Part shown: positions 1-8,546 of the stretch, piece after piece
Layout: every line of letters starts with the position of its first letter
Position numbering within the stretch: position 1 is the stretch's first letter
From: a virus
DNA: 64,000 nucleotides
Strand: one strand, 5' to 3'
IMG/VR virus record: IMGVR_UViG_3300020438_002794
Coordinates: 1 to 64,000 of that record
Notes under the pieces: generated by a model
The model's database searches: none
Seen by the model: only the letters and a program-made list of their open reading frames with translations
What the model was told of the DNA's origin: nothing
Translations under genes and position numbers: made by a program

Positions 1-33
1 GGTACACTAGAGTTAGTAACTGGATCTTAAAGG

Positions 34-61
34 TTGACACATACGTTTAAGATGCTACAAT
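34..61 (+). promoter_or_regulatory. Sigma70-type promoter upstream of MoxR gene
   Basis: TTGACA at 34-39 and TACAAT at 56-61 with a 16-base spacer, 35 bases before the start codon at 96, which has an AGGAG Shine-Dalgarno. The -35 box sits in the context AAAGGTTGACA, nearly repeated at the promoter near 1920. Seen by eye; transcription not tested. Confidence 0.75.
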
Positions 62-95
62 ATACATATAGTTAGAAACAACCCAGGAGATAACT

Positions 96-1193
96 ATGCA
101 AACTGAAACAAACACCCGTCAAGTAACACTTACTGAACTTAAAAAGTATGCTATGCATAACTTTAAAACTAAACGACCTATGTTCGTTTGGGGACCTCCA
201 GGTATTGGTAAGTCCGAAACGTTCGAGCAAATTAAAAATGCTTATATTGAGCAAGGTAAAACCTGTGCTTTGATTGATTGTCGTTTAGCACTATGGGATC
301 CAACCGACCTTAAAGGTTATCCTTACTTCGACCAATCTGCTAACAAGATGCGATTTAGTGCGCCTGACGAACTTCCAGATGAGGAGATGGCGGCACAGTA
401 TGATGTTATTATACTTTTCTTAGACGAACTTAACGGTGCTAGCCCTGCTACACAAGCGGCGGCATACCAGCTGGTTCTTAACCGTGCTATTGGTAAGTAC
501 CAGTTACCCGAAAATGTTGTGATTGCGGCGGCTGGTAACCGAGACACTGATAAAGGTGTTACATACCGTATGCCTAAGCCGTTAGCTAACCGTTTCCTAC
601 ACTACGAAGTTCGTGTAGACTTCAACACTTGGCAGGACTGGGCTATTAAAAACCAGATCCATCCTGATGTAGTTGGTTACCTTACTACGTTTAAAAATGA
701 CCTTTACAACTTCGATGCTAGTAGTGCAGAACGTTCGTTTGCTACTCCGCGAAGCTGGACTTTTGTAAGTGAAACTATCAGTGATGTAGAAGGTTTTACT
801 GAAGAAGAGGTAACTGATATGGTTGCCGCAGGTATTGGCGAAGGACTTGCACTCAAGTTCAAAGCACACCGAGAGGTTAGCGGACAACTTCCTAACCCAA
901 GTGATATTCTCAACGGTAAGGTAAAGGACCTTAATACAGACAACATCAGTGCAAAATACTCGTTGACTACTGCACTATGTTATGAGCTTAAAGAAGCTTT
1001 CGATAACGATGACGATGGTAACAAGAAGTTTGATAACTTCTTAGAGTTCATTCAAAAGAACTTCGAAAGCGAAATGGTTGTGATGGGTGCTACAGTTGCT
1101 CTTAGCAAATATGGTATCCGTCCAAAATTCAATCAGTTGAACAACTACAAACCGTTCATTGCACAATATGGCAAGCTGATTGAACAAGCATAG
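96..1193 (+). CDS. MoxR-type AAA+ ATPase
   Basis: 365 aa. Walker A GPPGIGKS at residues 33-40, Walker B ILFLDELN at 106-113 and a sensor-1-like AAGN ending at N147 show a AAA+ ATPase of the MoxR class. These ATPases act as chaperones that use ATP to insert metals or remodel partners, and they are typically encoded beside a VWA-domain protein, as here (1976-3328). AGGAG lies upstream of the ATG. A sigma70-like promoter precedes it and a GC-rich hairpin follows, so it may be a single-gene transcript. Such MoxR/VWA pairs are known in T4-like marine phages; the phage role is not established. Confidence 0.88.
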   Translation: MQTETNTRQVTLTELKKYAMHNFKTKRPMFVWGPPGIGKSETFEQIKNAYIEQGKTCALIDCRLALWDPTDLKGYPYFDQSANKMRFSAPDELPDEEMAAQYDVIILFLDELNGASPATQAAAYQLVLNRAIGKYQLPENVVIAAAGNRDTDKGVTYRMPKPLANRFLHYEVRVDFNTWQDWAIKNQIHPDVVGYLTTFKNDLYNFDASSAERSFATPRSWTFVSETISDVEGFTEEEVTDMVAAGIGEGLALKFKAHREVSGQLPNPSDILNGKVKDLNTDNISAKYSLTTALCYELKEAFDNDDDGNKKFDNFLEFIQKNFESEMVVMGATVALSKYGIRPKFNQLNNYKPFIAQYGKLIEQA

Positions 1194-1211
1194 GAAACTA
1201 TGCTCCTGGGA

Positions 1212-1240
1212 GATAGTAGGGGTGCAATGCCCCTACTATC
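1212..1240 (+). terminator. Hairpin, probable intrinsic terminator
   Basis: Perfect 11-bp stem GATAGTAGGGG (1212-1222) / CCCCTACTATC (1230-1240) with a 7-base loop, followed by ATTTT. It lies between the MoxR gene stop (1193) and the next start (1257). The T run is short, so it could attenuate rather than fully terminate. Confidence 0.7.
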
Positions 1241-1256
1241 ATTTTAAAGGAATGTA

Positions 1257-1934
1257 ATGCAAACTTTAAGATTAAAGAGTTTATTACCCAGAACATCATT
1301 TGCACCTCAATGGGATTCAACCATTGGGATTTTTCAGTTTAATGATACAGTAGCTCTTGATACTATTAGAAGCTTTTTAATACAAAAAGAACCAGATATA
1401 CTTAAATTAAAAAGTAGTGGTGATGCTGGAACAGGATTAGATGATTCAACTATAACTTCTAGATATGGTCACTATAATGTTTTTAATTTTACAGATGAAT
1501 GTCCACAACTAAACCAATTATTAGACTGGTTAAGGATTGAATTTTTAGAATTTTTACAACACGAAGCAAGTGAGCTTTTCGAAGTTGAAATTGTATGTTG
1601 GTATAACATACTCAGAGACGGCGAAACTATGAAAGAACATATTCATTCTAGTAATGAATCAAGCTATCTTAGTGGAAATATGCAATTAAGTACATTTGAT
1701 ACCCAAACAGATTATAGGCATCCTTTACAAACAGATAATAGTATGACGATATATAGTAAACCAGGACAGTTAGTAATATTTCCTAGTTATCTACCACATA
1801 ATGTGAATCAAGAATATGTTGGAGAACGTATTAGTTTGGCATTTGATTTATACCCTACACATATTAGAAAAGATTGGGGTAACAGTATAAGGTTTATGGA
1901 TCAAGATATCTTTAAAAGGTTGACAAATAAGTAA
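1257..1934 (+). CDS. 2OG-Fe(II) oxygenase-like protein
   Basis: 225 aa. The C-terminal half has the pattern of the small phage/marine 2OG-Fe(II) oxygenases: W/YN...G...HIH (H128, H130), a SGN-x-QL strand, PGQLVIFPSYLPH with H181, and ERISLAFDL with R191 as the likely 2-oxoglutarate-binding arginine. These enzymes hydroxylate or oxidise a substrate using O2, Fe(II) and 2-oxoglutarate; the substrate is unknown. Start supported by AAGGA upstream of ATG. Its 3' end contains the -35 box of the next gene's promoter. Family call is good, function inferred only at class level. Confidence 0.75.
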   Translation: MQTLRLKSLLPRTSFAPQWDSTIGIFQFNDTVALDTIRSFLIQKEPDILKLKSSGDAGTGLDDSTITSRYGHYNVFNFTDECPQLNQLLDWLRIEFLEFLQHEASELFEVEIVCWYNILRDGETMKEHIHSSNESSYLSGNMQLSTFDTQTDYRHPLQTDNSMTIYSKPGQLVIFPSYLPHNVNQEYVGERISLAFDLYPTHIRKDWGNSIRFMDQDIFKRLTNK

Positions 1935-1947
1935 GATGTGTTACTAT
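1920..1947 (+). promoter_or_regulatory. Sigma70-type promoter upstream of VWA gene
   Basis: TTGACA at 1920-1925, TACTAT at 1942-1947, spacer 16. Embedded at the end of the oxygenase gene and 28 bases before the ATG at 1976. Same AAAGGTTGACA context and the same spacer as the promoter at 34-61. Confidence 0.65.
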
Positions 1948-1975
1948 AAAGTATAGTAAAAATTTGGAGTGAGAC

Positions 1976-3328
1976 ATGGCAGTAGGCTACGCACAACAAG
2001 AAACAGATATGCAAAAAGAAATCATCGACCGTATGCTCAATGAAGATGCGGCAGTTGAAGCAGAAAAAACTCCGGAACAAAAGAAACAAGAGTCAGAAGA
2101 AGCTAAAGAAAAGCTGGTTACTGCTCGTGTTAAGATGTTGTTTAATCAACCGTTCTTTGGTAACATTGCATGTCGTTTACAGTTAAAAGATGTAACAGAT
2201 GAAGGTTGGTGTCCAACGGCGGCAACAGATGGTCGTCACTTCTTTTACAATAGAAACTTTGTAAACAGTTTGAGTGTTCAGCAGAACGTGTTTTTAGTAG
2301 GACATGAAATTGGACATTGCATATATGAACACTTTCTTCGTGTTGGTGACCGTAACAAACAATACTGGAACATGGCTGGTGACTACAAGATCAACGGCAT
2401 GTTGGTGCGAGAAAAGATTGGTGAAATAATTGACCAAGTAAAAATTTGTTTTGATCCTAAATACAATACTGATGAATGGTATACAGAAAATGTATATGAC
2501 GACTTAGAAGCTAATCAACCTCCAGTACAAATGACACTTGATGTCCATTTAGATGTTGAAGGCGAAGATGGTAAGCCTTGTAAAAGTGGCGGTGGTGATG
2601 AAAGCAAAGATGGAGAAGGTAAAGGCAAAGGCAAGAAGCCTACTATCTCAAAAGATGATGCTAAAGCTATCTCAGATGAATTGAAGAATGCAGTTATACA
2701 AGCGGCACAGAGTGTTGGTGCTGGTAATGTTCCTGCTGAAATTGCTAGAATGATTGGTGAACTTACAGATCCTAAAATGGATTGGAGAGCATTGATTCGT
2801 GTGTCACTTGAAAGTAATATGAAAAACGACTTTACATTTATGGTGCCCAATCGTAAGAGTCAGTTTAATAATGTAGTTCTTCCTGCAATGAACAAAGAAG
2901 AAATGATTGATATTTGTATTGCAATGGATGCTAGTGGATCAATAAACCAAAGTGATTGTACAGACTTTCTAAGCGAAGTAAAAGGTATTATGGATCAGTT
3001 CGGTAGCTACAGAATTCGTATTTGGAGTTTTGACACTGCGGTATATGCATATGATGAGTTTACACACGATGATGGACGTGACGTTACTGAATACAAAATT
3101 GTTGGCGGTGGTGGTACTGACTTTGTTTGTAATTGGGAATTTATGAAAAACAATGATATTGAACCTGATCAGTTTATTATGTTTACAGATGGCGAACCTT
3201 GGAGAAGTTGGGGAGACCCAGACTACTGTGATACATTGTTCTTAATTAAAAATCGTTATGCTAAACCTGAAGCACCGTTTGGTCAAACTGTTTACTATGA
3301 AGATTCAACTATGAAACAGGCGGCTTAA
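1976..3328 (+). CDS. Metallopeptidase-like and VWA-domain protein, MoxR partner
   Basis: 450 aa. The N-terminal half holds a zinc-peptidase motif HEIGH (H110, E111, H114) as in the DUF2201-type domain. A charged, glycine/lysine-rich linker (about 195-222) follows. The C-terminal half is a VWA domain with the MIDAS motif DASGS (D318, S320, S322), T381 and TDGE at 404-407. MoxR ATPases commonly act on VWA partners, so this and the gene at 96 likely form one complex. Start has GGAG six bases upstream. Whether the peptidase site is active is unknown. Confidence 0.85.
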   Translation: MAVGYAQQETDMQKEIIDRMLNEDAAVEAEKTPEQKKQESEEAKEKLVTARVKMLFNQPFFGNIACRLQLKDVTDEGWCPTAATDGRHFFYNRNFVNSLSVQQNVFLVGHEIGHCIYEHFLRVGDRNKQYWNMAGDYKINGMLVREKIGEIIDQVKICFDPKYNTDEWYTENVYDDLEANQPPVQMTLDVHLDVEGEDGKPCKSGGGDESKDGEGKGKGKKPTISKDDAKAISDELKNAVIQAAQSVGAGNVPAEIARMIGELTDPKMDWRALIRVSLESNMKNDFTFMVPNRKSQFNNVVLPAMNKEEMIDICIAMDASGSINQSDCTDFLSEVKGIMDQFGSYRIRIWSFDTAVYAYDEFTHDDGRDVTEYKIVGGGGTDFVCNWEFMKNNDIEPDQFIMFTDGEPWRSWGDPDYCDTLFLIKNRYAKPEAPFGQTVYYEDSTMKQAA

Positions 3329-3612
3329 TGAGAATTGTGGAACAAAGAAATAGTTTAAGCGAAGAGGATCTTGTACACTTGCAAGGTTCTCCTGTTATTA
3401 TTAAGATGCTCAAACAACGTTTGGTAGTCGAATTCGAACATCCCCCTAGTATCGAAGAGATTGATTTTAGTGGTACAAGAGGTTTTTATCTTGTAAAAAA
3501 TTTAGGGCACAAGATATATCAGTTCTGGTTTGAAGATCATAAGGATTATGATGACTTTAGAGCTAATATTTTAGCCTATAAAATGAGCAGTACTATCAAA
3601 GATGATAAATAA
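3328..3612 (+). CDS. Hypothetical protein, 94 aa
   Basis: Starts on the TAATG overlap with the VWA gene stop, so it is probably translationally coupled. No family recognised. The protein is mixed-charge, soluble, with aromatic residues (HKIYQFWFEDHKDYDD) near the C-terminus and no signal or membrane segment. The context suggests a MoxR/VWA accessory or an unrelated early gene. Confidence 0.7.
   Translation: MRIVEQRNSLSEEDLVHLQGSPVIIKMLKQRLVVEFEHPPSIEEIDFSGTRGFYLVKNLGHKIYQFWFEDHKDYDDFRANILAYKMSSTIKDDK
3604..3611 (+). promoter_or_regulatory. Possible T4-type late promoter
   Basis: GATAAATA, one base from the T4 late consensus TATAAATA, 33 bases ahead of the ATG at 3645 and overlapping the stop of the previous gene. 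An AAGGAG follows at suitable spacing. AT-rich DNA gives such matches by chance, so confidence is low. Confidence 0.35.
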
Positions 3613-3644
3613 CTGCGTAGTTAATTCGTTATAAGGAGTAATTC

Positions 3645-3887
3645 ATGGCGAAAAATAAAACAGAAACTGCGAAGGCACCAGCGGCTAATGCAGAAGCTGA
3701 AGCACCAAGTTTAGGTGTAGCTGACCTACAAAACTGTGCTCAAATCATTGATATTGCAATGAGCAGAGGTGCATTTAGAGCAAATGAAGCCGCTCAAGTA
3801 GGAGCAGTATACAATAAAATTGAAGCATTTATTAAAAGTGTAGCCGAACAAACAAACCAAACACCAGAAGCTACGGCTTCTCAGTAA
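3645..3887 (+). CDS. Small alanine-rich hypothetical protein, 80 aa
   Basis: ATG preceded by AAGGAG. The first 25 residues are Ala/Glu/Lys-rich and likely disordered; the rest reads as two amphipathic helices (DLQNCAQIIDIAMSRGAF...AAQVGAVYNKIEAFIKSV). No catalytic motif. Not recognised beyond resembling small helical proteins of marine T4-like phages. Confidence 0.7.
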   Translation: MAKNKTETAKAPAANAEAEAPSLGVADLQNCAQIIDIAMSRGAFRANEAAQVGAVYNKIEAFIKSVAEQTNQTPEATASQ

Positions 3888-3898
3888 GGAGGTAAAAA

Positions 3899-4552
3899 AT
3901 GGCTAATTTAAAACATATAGGACAGGTAGCTAATACTGGTCTCAAATGTATCGTTGTCTTTAGAGAGATTTACGATGAGAACGGTAATGTTACTGAACCA
4001 GATAACTGTTTGATAGTTGAAACTGAAAGACTACCAGACATGGAACACGACGATATGGTTCGTGTGGTTGAATCACCTGTTGCACAAGAAGCAACTGAAT
4101 TTTATACTGTAGCACATAGAAGTATGTTTGCTGACGGTATTAATATGTTGGTAAAATTAAACAACAGAGGTTACTTAAAAAAGTATCCAACAGATCAAAT
4201 TCTAATGACTCCAAATTCTCACACAAGTGTTAAACTAAGTGAGATCAATGAAGTTATTCGTAAACAAGCAACTGGAATGAGTCCACAGGATATTCAAAAT
4301 AGTATGCAGGATGATACTGATAAACCACCAAGAACTGCAACATCACTAAGTCCAAGTCAAACTATTGACCAGGCACTTCCAACAGGCGAGCAAGCAATAG
4401 ATGATAGTGCATTAGCTCAAACAATGTTGGATCAAGCGAATACATACGAAACAGAAGTAACACGTCTTCGCGAAGAAGCCTATGCCATGGCGCCGGATCT
4501 TAAACCCAAGCGTGGTCGCCCTAAAAAGGCTACCGCTGATGCCAATACATAA
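3899..4552 (+). CDS. Hypothetical protein with AT-hook-like C-terminus
   Basis: 217 aa; strong AAGGAGGT Shine-Dalgarno. The N-terminal 130 residues look globular (beta-rich IVVFREIYDENGN, NCLIVETERL). A polar linker follows, then a helix and a basic end PKRGRPKKA (about 203-211) matching the R-G-R-P core of AT-hook DNA-binding motifs. This suggests binding to AT-rich DNA, but a short basic tail is weak evidence. No family recognised. Its 3' end overlaps the next gene by 14 bases. Confidence 0.72.
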   Translation: MANLKHIGQVANTGLKCIVVFREIYDENGNVTEPDNCLIVETERLPDMEHDDMVRVVESPVAQEATEFYTVAHRSMFADGINMLVKLNNRGYLKKYPTDQILMTPNSHTSVKLSEINEVIRKQATGMSPQDIQNSMQDDTDKPPRTATSLSPSQTIDQALPTGEQAIDDSALAQTMLDQANTYETEVTRLREEAYAMAPDLKPKRGRPKKATADANT

Positions 4553-4841
4553 GCGGGATCGTAACTTTCAGAATATTGTCAGTGAGTTGGATATCAAAAG
4601 CATTCCAACTGAGTATATACAACTAATTGGATTGATTTGTGAAAACGGAGACAGAATACAATTCAAAGGTGAACAAATAAAAGAGTTCCCCGGCGAAGAT
4701 CTTGTTGAAGGTTTAATTAATTTCGTTGAAGATAACGGTAAACTACCCAGTCCTGTTATCGACGTTGAAATTATTATCGACTATGCGAAACTTGAAAAAG
4801 AAGTCAATGCAAAGACACAAGCATTACTAAAGGACAAATGA
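4539..4841 (+). CDS. Hypothetical protein, 100 aa
   Basis: The reading frame opens earlier (4482) but the first 19 residues would lie wholly inside the preceding gene; ATG at 4539 gives a usual 14-base overlap, so I chose it. Acidic globular protein (ICENGDRIQFKGEQIKEFPGEDLVEGLINFVED) ending in a charged helix. No family recognised. Its stop overlaps the next start as ATGA. Confidence 0.68.
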   Translation: MPIHKRDRNFQNIVSELDIKSIPTEYIQLIGLICENGDRIQFKGEQIKEFPGEDLVEGLINFVEDNGKLPSPVIDVEIIIDYAKLEKEVNAKTQALLKDK

Positions 4842-5008
4842 AAGATCATACAGATTTACTTGTAAAACTAATAGTGTTGGAAGAAGAAGTTGAACACTAT
4901 AAAACTTTGTTAATGCCATGCGACACTGGTCATATACACACTACAATAAATTTTTTACAATCAAGGATACAGGAGATACAAATTGAACGTGAAGCTCGTA
5001 AGCTATAG
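4838..5008 (+). CDS. Small ORF, 56 aa, probable gene
   Basis: ATG at 4838 overlaps the previous stop in an ATGA arrangement and the frame runs to TAG at 5006-5008, overlapping thyX by 26 bases. The product starts MKDHTDLLVKLIVLEEEVEHY and is mostly helical, with leucine/isoleucine spacing like a short coiled coil. It fills what would otherwise be a 140-base gap in very compact DNA. Unknown function. Confidence 0.5.
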   Translation: MKDHTDLLVKLIVLEEEVEHYKTLLMPCDTGHIHTTINFLQSRIQEIQIEREARKL

Positions 5009-5648
5009 TAAGCCCACCGAAGAATTTGAGAAGGAAGGGTTAGTAGACCTACAAGAACTAATTGCTTTTTGTGCCAAAGTAAGCAATCCAGCGGCACAAA
5101 TTAATAATGAAACTAGTGAACGTTTAATTAAGTATTTGATAAAACATCAACATTGGTCACCATTGGAAATGGTTAATGCAGTATTAGAAATCGAAACTAC
5201 CAGAGATATTGCACACCAAATTGTTAGACATCGCTCGTTTGCATTCCAAGAGTTTAGTCAACGTTATGCAGATCCTGCTGAAATGGGAGAACAGTTTGTT
5301 ACTCGTGAAGCTAGACTACAAGATCCTAAAAACAGACAAAACAGTGTAGAGATTGATAGTGAAGAAGATATACATCATGCATGGGCAAGTGTACAACAAG
5401 GTGTAATTGACAAAGCTAAAGAAGCATACGACTGGGCTATTCGTGCTGGCATAGCAAAAGAACAAGCTCGTGTAGTGCTACCAGAAGGCTGTACTAAAAC
5501 TAGACTGTACATGAATGGTACATTGCGTAGTTGGGTGCATTATATTGAATTGCGTGGTGCTAACGGTACACAAAAAGAGCATATGGATATTGCTCATGCT
5601 TGTGCTAAAGTTATTAGTGATATCTTTCCTCTTATGAATAAATTATAA
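4983..5648 (+). CDS. thyX: Flavin-dependent thymidylate synthase
   Basis: 221 aa. Converts dUMP to dTMP using methylene-tetrahydrofolate, NADPH and FAD. The diagnostic RHRx7S motif is complete: R82 H83 R84 ... S92 (RHRSFAFQEFS), followed by QRY. Length fits the family. The start is TTG at 4983, six bases after AGGAG; GTG at 4989 is an alternative that loses two residues. ThyX is common in marine phages and supplies dTMP for phage DNA synthesis. Confidence 0.95.
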   Translation: MNVKLVSYSKPTEEFEKEGLVDLQELIAFCAKVSNPAAQINNETSERLIKYLIKHQHWSPLEMVNAVLEIETTRDIAHQIVRHRSFAFQEFSQRYADPAEMGEQFVTREARLQDPKNRQNSVEIDSEEDIHHAWASVQQGVIDKAKEAYDWAIRAGIAKEQARVVLPEGCTKTRLYMNGTLRSWVHYIELRGANGTQKEHMDIAHACAKVISDIFPLMNKL

Positions 5649-5650
5649 GA

Positions 5651-5660
5651 TTAAATACAT
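5651..5660 (+). promoter_or_regulatory. Candidate late-promoter motif TTAAATACAT
   Basis: TTAAATACAT directly ahead of a gene with no visible Shine-Dalgarno (ATG 5663). The TAAATACAT core recurs at two other gene starts (22231-22240 and 53933-53943, minus strand). The T4 late consensus TATAAATA is similar. Speculative. Confidence 0.3.
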
Positions 5661-5662
5661 GC

Positions 5663-7144
5663 ATGAGTATCACCTTAGTAGCAAGCCCCCGAACTTCTAA
5701 CTCCATGCCTAGTCCTGCACTAGCGGCACTAAAGCCCTGTGTGGAAAATGCAGGTTTTAATTGTTACACAATAGATCTCAACATAGAATTTTACAATGAC
5801 TTAAAAGAACATTACAGTGTATACGGAGAAATAGATAATTATTTTCAAACAGACTTTCGTTATCTAAGTCAAGACATCTTAGACTTAGAACCTCTTACAA
5901 AAATGAAATATTCACTTAGTGATGATGCACTTGAACTTTATCAACAACATCTTAATAAATGGGCAGACCACATACTCAACCAAGACAACGAATGGATTGG
6001 TATTAGTTTGTTAAGTGTAAACAGTGTATTATATACTATTGACCTTACAGAAGTTCTTAAAGATAAATCTCCCGATTGTAAAATTGTACTAGGCGGTCCT
6101 GGTGTAAGCACATTCGGTATTATGGGAGCAAGTAACTTAGGTGAATTTATGATAGTTACTGGACTTGCAAATAGATATCTAACGGGAGAGGGAGAATATA
6201 GTTTAGTAGAATTATTAGATGGTAAAGAGAATACTGAACAAGAACAAATAGACAATTTAGATGTTTTACCTTTTCCAGACTACAGTGACTTTGACTTTAC
6301 AAAGTATGGGTCTCAACATAATGCAGTAGCAGTTACAGGGTCAAGAGGATGTGTTCGTAGTTGCACGTTTTGTGATATAAGAAGTGCATGGAAAAAATAT
6401 AGGTATAGAAGTGGTACAAGTATAGCAAATGAAATAATAAACCATCATCAAAAGTTCGGTAGTACAGAATTTAAATTTACTGACAGTTTGGTCAATGGTA
6501 GTTTAAAAGCATTTGAAGAGTTTCTTGATGCTATAATACTTGCTAAAAAACAAGGCTTGTTTACTAAAGATATAAAATGGAGTGGGCAGTTTATATGTAG
6601 ACCAATAAATCAATTCAAAGAAGAATGGTTTGAAAAGATGAGTCTTGCAGGTGCAAACATGTTACAGATAGGTGTAGAAAGCGGTAGTGAAGCTGTAATG
6701 CACAACATGGGTAAAAAATTAAGTAACGATGATATTGACTTTACCATTAGCATGTTAACCAAATATAAGATACAATGTGATTTATTAATGATAGTAGGTT
6801 ATCCAACTGAAACTGACGAAGACTTTGATATGACTCTTGACCTATTAGAAAGGTTAAGTCCTTATAGTGAACAAGGATGTATTGAAGGAATAAACTTAGG
6901 CAAGACAATGGTTGTATTACCAGGTAGTCCTGTAGGAGAAAATATGGCTCATTGGGGTATAGAATATGATGATAACAACAATTGGATCAGTACACTCAAC
7001 CCTGGACTAACATTTAAACAACGTGTAAAGCGTAGAGTACTGGCACAAGAAAAGTGCCAAGAACTAGGCTATATGATTAGATGGCCTTTAACCACACTAA
7101 GAACACTTAGTGAAAATCTAAAACTCAACAAAGAAACAGCTTAA
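5663..7144 (+). CDS. Radical SAM protein, B12-binding-like N-terminus
   Basis: 493 aa. Residues 1-200 read as a Rossmann-like domain of the cobalamin-binding type (CKIVLGGPGVST at 139-150, then LTGEGEYSLVELL). The classic DxHxxG cobalamin motif is not evident, so B12 binding is doubtful. The radical SAM core carries C230xxxC234xxC237 (GCVRSCTFCDIR), later an IGVESGSE motif and a LMIVGYPTETDED strand typical of B12-radical SAM (methylthiotransferase/BchE-like) proteins. It cleaves SAM to a 5'-deoxyadenosyl radical; the substrate is unknown. This is the only plus-strand radical SAM gene, and it lies apart from the main array. Confidence 0.85.
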   Translation: MSITLVASPRTSNSMPSPALAALKPCVENAGFNCYTIDLNIEFYNDLKEHYSVYGEIDNYFQTDFRYLSQDILDLEPLTKMKYSLSDDALELYQQHLNKWADHILNQDNEWIGISLLSVNSVLYTIDLTEVLKDKSPDCKIVLGGPGVSTFGIMGASNLGEFMIVTGLANRYLTGEGEYSLVELLDGKENTEQEQIDNLDVLPFPDYSDFDFTKYGSQHNAVAVTGSRGCVRSCTFCDIRSAWKKYRYRSGTSIANEIINHHQKFGSTEFKFTDSLVNGSLKAFEEFLDAIILAKKQGLFTKDIKWSGQFICRPINQFKEEWFEKMSLAGANMLQIGVESGSEAVMHNMGKKLSNDDIDFTISMLTKYKIQCDLLMIVGYPTETDEDFDMTLDLLERLSPYSEQGCIEGINLGKTMVVLPGSPVGENMAHWGIEYDDNNNWISTLNPGLTFKQRVKRRVLAQEKCQELGYMIRWPLTTLRTLSENLKLNKETA

Positions 7145-7145
7145 A

Positions 7146-7826
7146 ATGGAAATGATAAACATACTTGAGTCAGAAGATCGTACTCAACACATAGAAAACT
7201 TAAAACAAATTTGTGAATGGATAGAGCAAAACGAACGTCATCGAAATGCGAAAAACTATTACAAATTAGATCAAACAGTAAAAAAGTTTGATAGTTTTGA
7301 AATTATATACGATGACAAAAATATTGTAGCATTTAGTGGACTTTGGAACAACAAAAGTTATCCTAGTAATATGGCTCGTTGTTGTACAAGGACATATTAT
7401 CACCCAGACTATAGGAACAGTGGAATAACTCGTTGGGGAGACAGTACTAGAAAAGCCAACTATGTGGAAGATTGGTTTACGCCAGTTCAGGTTGCTAAAG
7501 CAAAAGAACTTGGATATGAATATGCTTTTATCACTATCGAATTACGGTTGCGTAGACGTAGTATGCAAAGTCTAGTGCAATCATTGAATAACTCAGAGTA
7601 TAATAAAAACATTTGGAGTATTCATAATGATATGTGTAACACTTGTAGACAACACAACGATGAAGGACACTATATAGGTGTAAACTCAGATATTGCTTGT
7701 TGGCAAAATATATGTTATACGTCACTCACTGACAATCCAAGTACATTTGATTTGCCAAATATGAGTATCGACGAGTACAACACAGTGTATGGTAGTGAAC
7801 AAAAAGAAAGACTTAAACTAGTTTAA
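7146..7826 (+). CDS. GNAT-like acetyltransferase, putative
   Basis: 226 aa, starts two bases after the previous stop. The segment KNIVAFSGLW...ARCCTRTYYHPDYRNSG resembles the beta4-alpha3 region of GNAT N-acyltransferases (a strand, then a positive/glycine loop after YHPDYR), though the R/QxxGxG/A acetyl-CoA loop is degenerate. Last gene of the plus-strand unit; its stop codon overlaps the minus-strand gene at 7818. Substrate unknown. Confidence 0.55.
   Translation: MEMINILESEDRTQHIENLKQICEWIEQNERHRNAKNYYKLDQTVKKFDSFEIIYDDKNIVAFSGLWNNKSYPSNMARCCTRTYYHPDYRNSGITRWGDSTRKANYVEDWFTPVQVAKAKELGYEYAFITIELRLRRRSMQSLVQSLNNSEYNKNIWSIHNDMCNTCRQHNDEGHYIGVNSDIACWQNICYTSLTDNPSTFDLPNMSIDEYNTVYGSEQKERLKLV
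7813..7826. other. Palindrome holding both convergent stop codons
   Basis: TTAAACTAGTTTAA is a 14-base perfect palindrome. It contains the TAA of the plus-strand gene (7824-7826) and the TAG of the minus-strand gene (7820-7818). The two coding regions overlap tail to tail by nine bases. It is too short to be an ordinary terminator stem, and no other terminator is visible at this convergence point. Confidence 0.7.
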
Positions 7827-8546
7827 CCATTGTGTAAACAATTTTTCTGTGTACAGTCTACTACGAATATTGTATTGTAATGTAATACCTCGTTCAAATT
7901 CTAAATGCATCCAGCTTTCGTCCCAAGGTACATCTAGTTTTTGATTTCTTAAACACATAATATGTGGTACAGTTTTACACTGTCTAGGATTTAAAAAACC
8001 ATGATATCCATCTACAACGTGTAAGTTACATTCTACATATTTTTTAAAACGCTCTGCTTGATCTAACGGTGTCCAGTCATCATCTCTGCCTGTTACAATA
8101 GTAATATCTTTACCTTGAAGCATGTTTGATGTTATTGCGATTAATGGTGGATAAACACAAAATGTCTTGTCGAAATGTTTACTACAACTTAGAGCCGCTG
8201 TAGCGCCAGCACTTATACCAAATACCAAACGTGTATCAGTTTCGTAGTCAGCAAGTACATCTAATATATCCTGTGCCCTATCTTCAAAAGTAGGGTTCCA
8301 ATTTTCTTCAGACATATCTCTTTCATCCCACAGTTGATACTCCAATCCTCTGTGAGTATAATGATCCATTAATGCACACTCATAACCATTTGCACAGGCT
8401 ATTTTAGCAAAGTCTAAATCTACATCACTCACCCCACCGCTTCCATGACTTAGTACTAATAGTGGAAGTCTCGATTTATTGAATCTATCATTTTTATCTG
8501 GACTTAGGTGTATATATTTGTTTCTTGCTTCTATTTTATCAAACAT
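7818..8546 (-). CDS. Alpha/beta hydrolase, dienelactone-hydrolase-like
   Basis: 242 aa. HGSGG (34-38) forms the oxyanion-hole region, GISAG holds nucleophile S112, GRDDDWTP provides the acid (D155-157 region) and GYHGF gives H182, so the catalytic triad looks complete. Likely hydrolyses an ester or thioester in the cytoplasm; no signal peptide seen. It is the last gene of the minus-strand operon and overlaps the upstream gene by 16 bases. It could remove acyl groups in the same pathway as its neighbours; that is inference. Confidence 0.8.
   Translation of the reverse strand: MFDKIEARNKYIHLSPDKNDRFNKSRLPLLVLSHGSGGVSDVDLDFAKIACANGYECALMDHYTHRGLEYQLWDERDMSEENWNPTFEDRAQDILDVLADYETDTRLVFGISAGATAALSCSKHFDKTFCVYPPLIAITSNMLQGKDITIVTGRDDDWTPLDQAERFKKYVECNLHVVDGYHGFLNPRQCKTVPHIMCLRNQKLDVPWDESWMHLEFERGITLQYNIRSRLYTEKLFTQWLN

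Noticed and set aside
4465-4476. Palindrome TCTTCGCGAAGA
   Set aside because: Lies inside a coding region and encodes part of a charged helix; no link to a regulator or repeat elsewhere.
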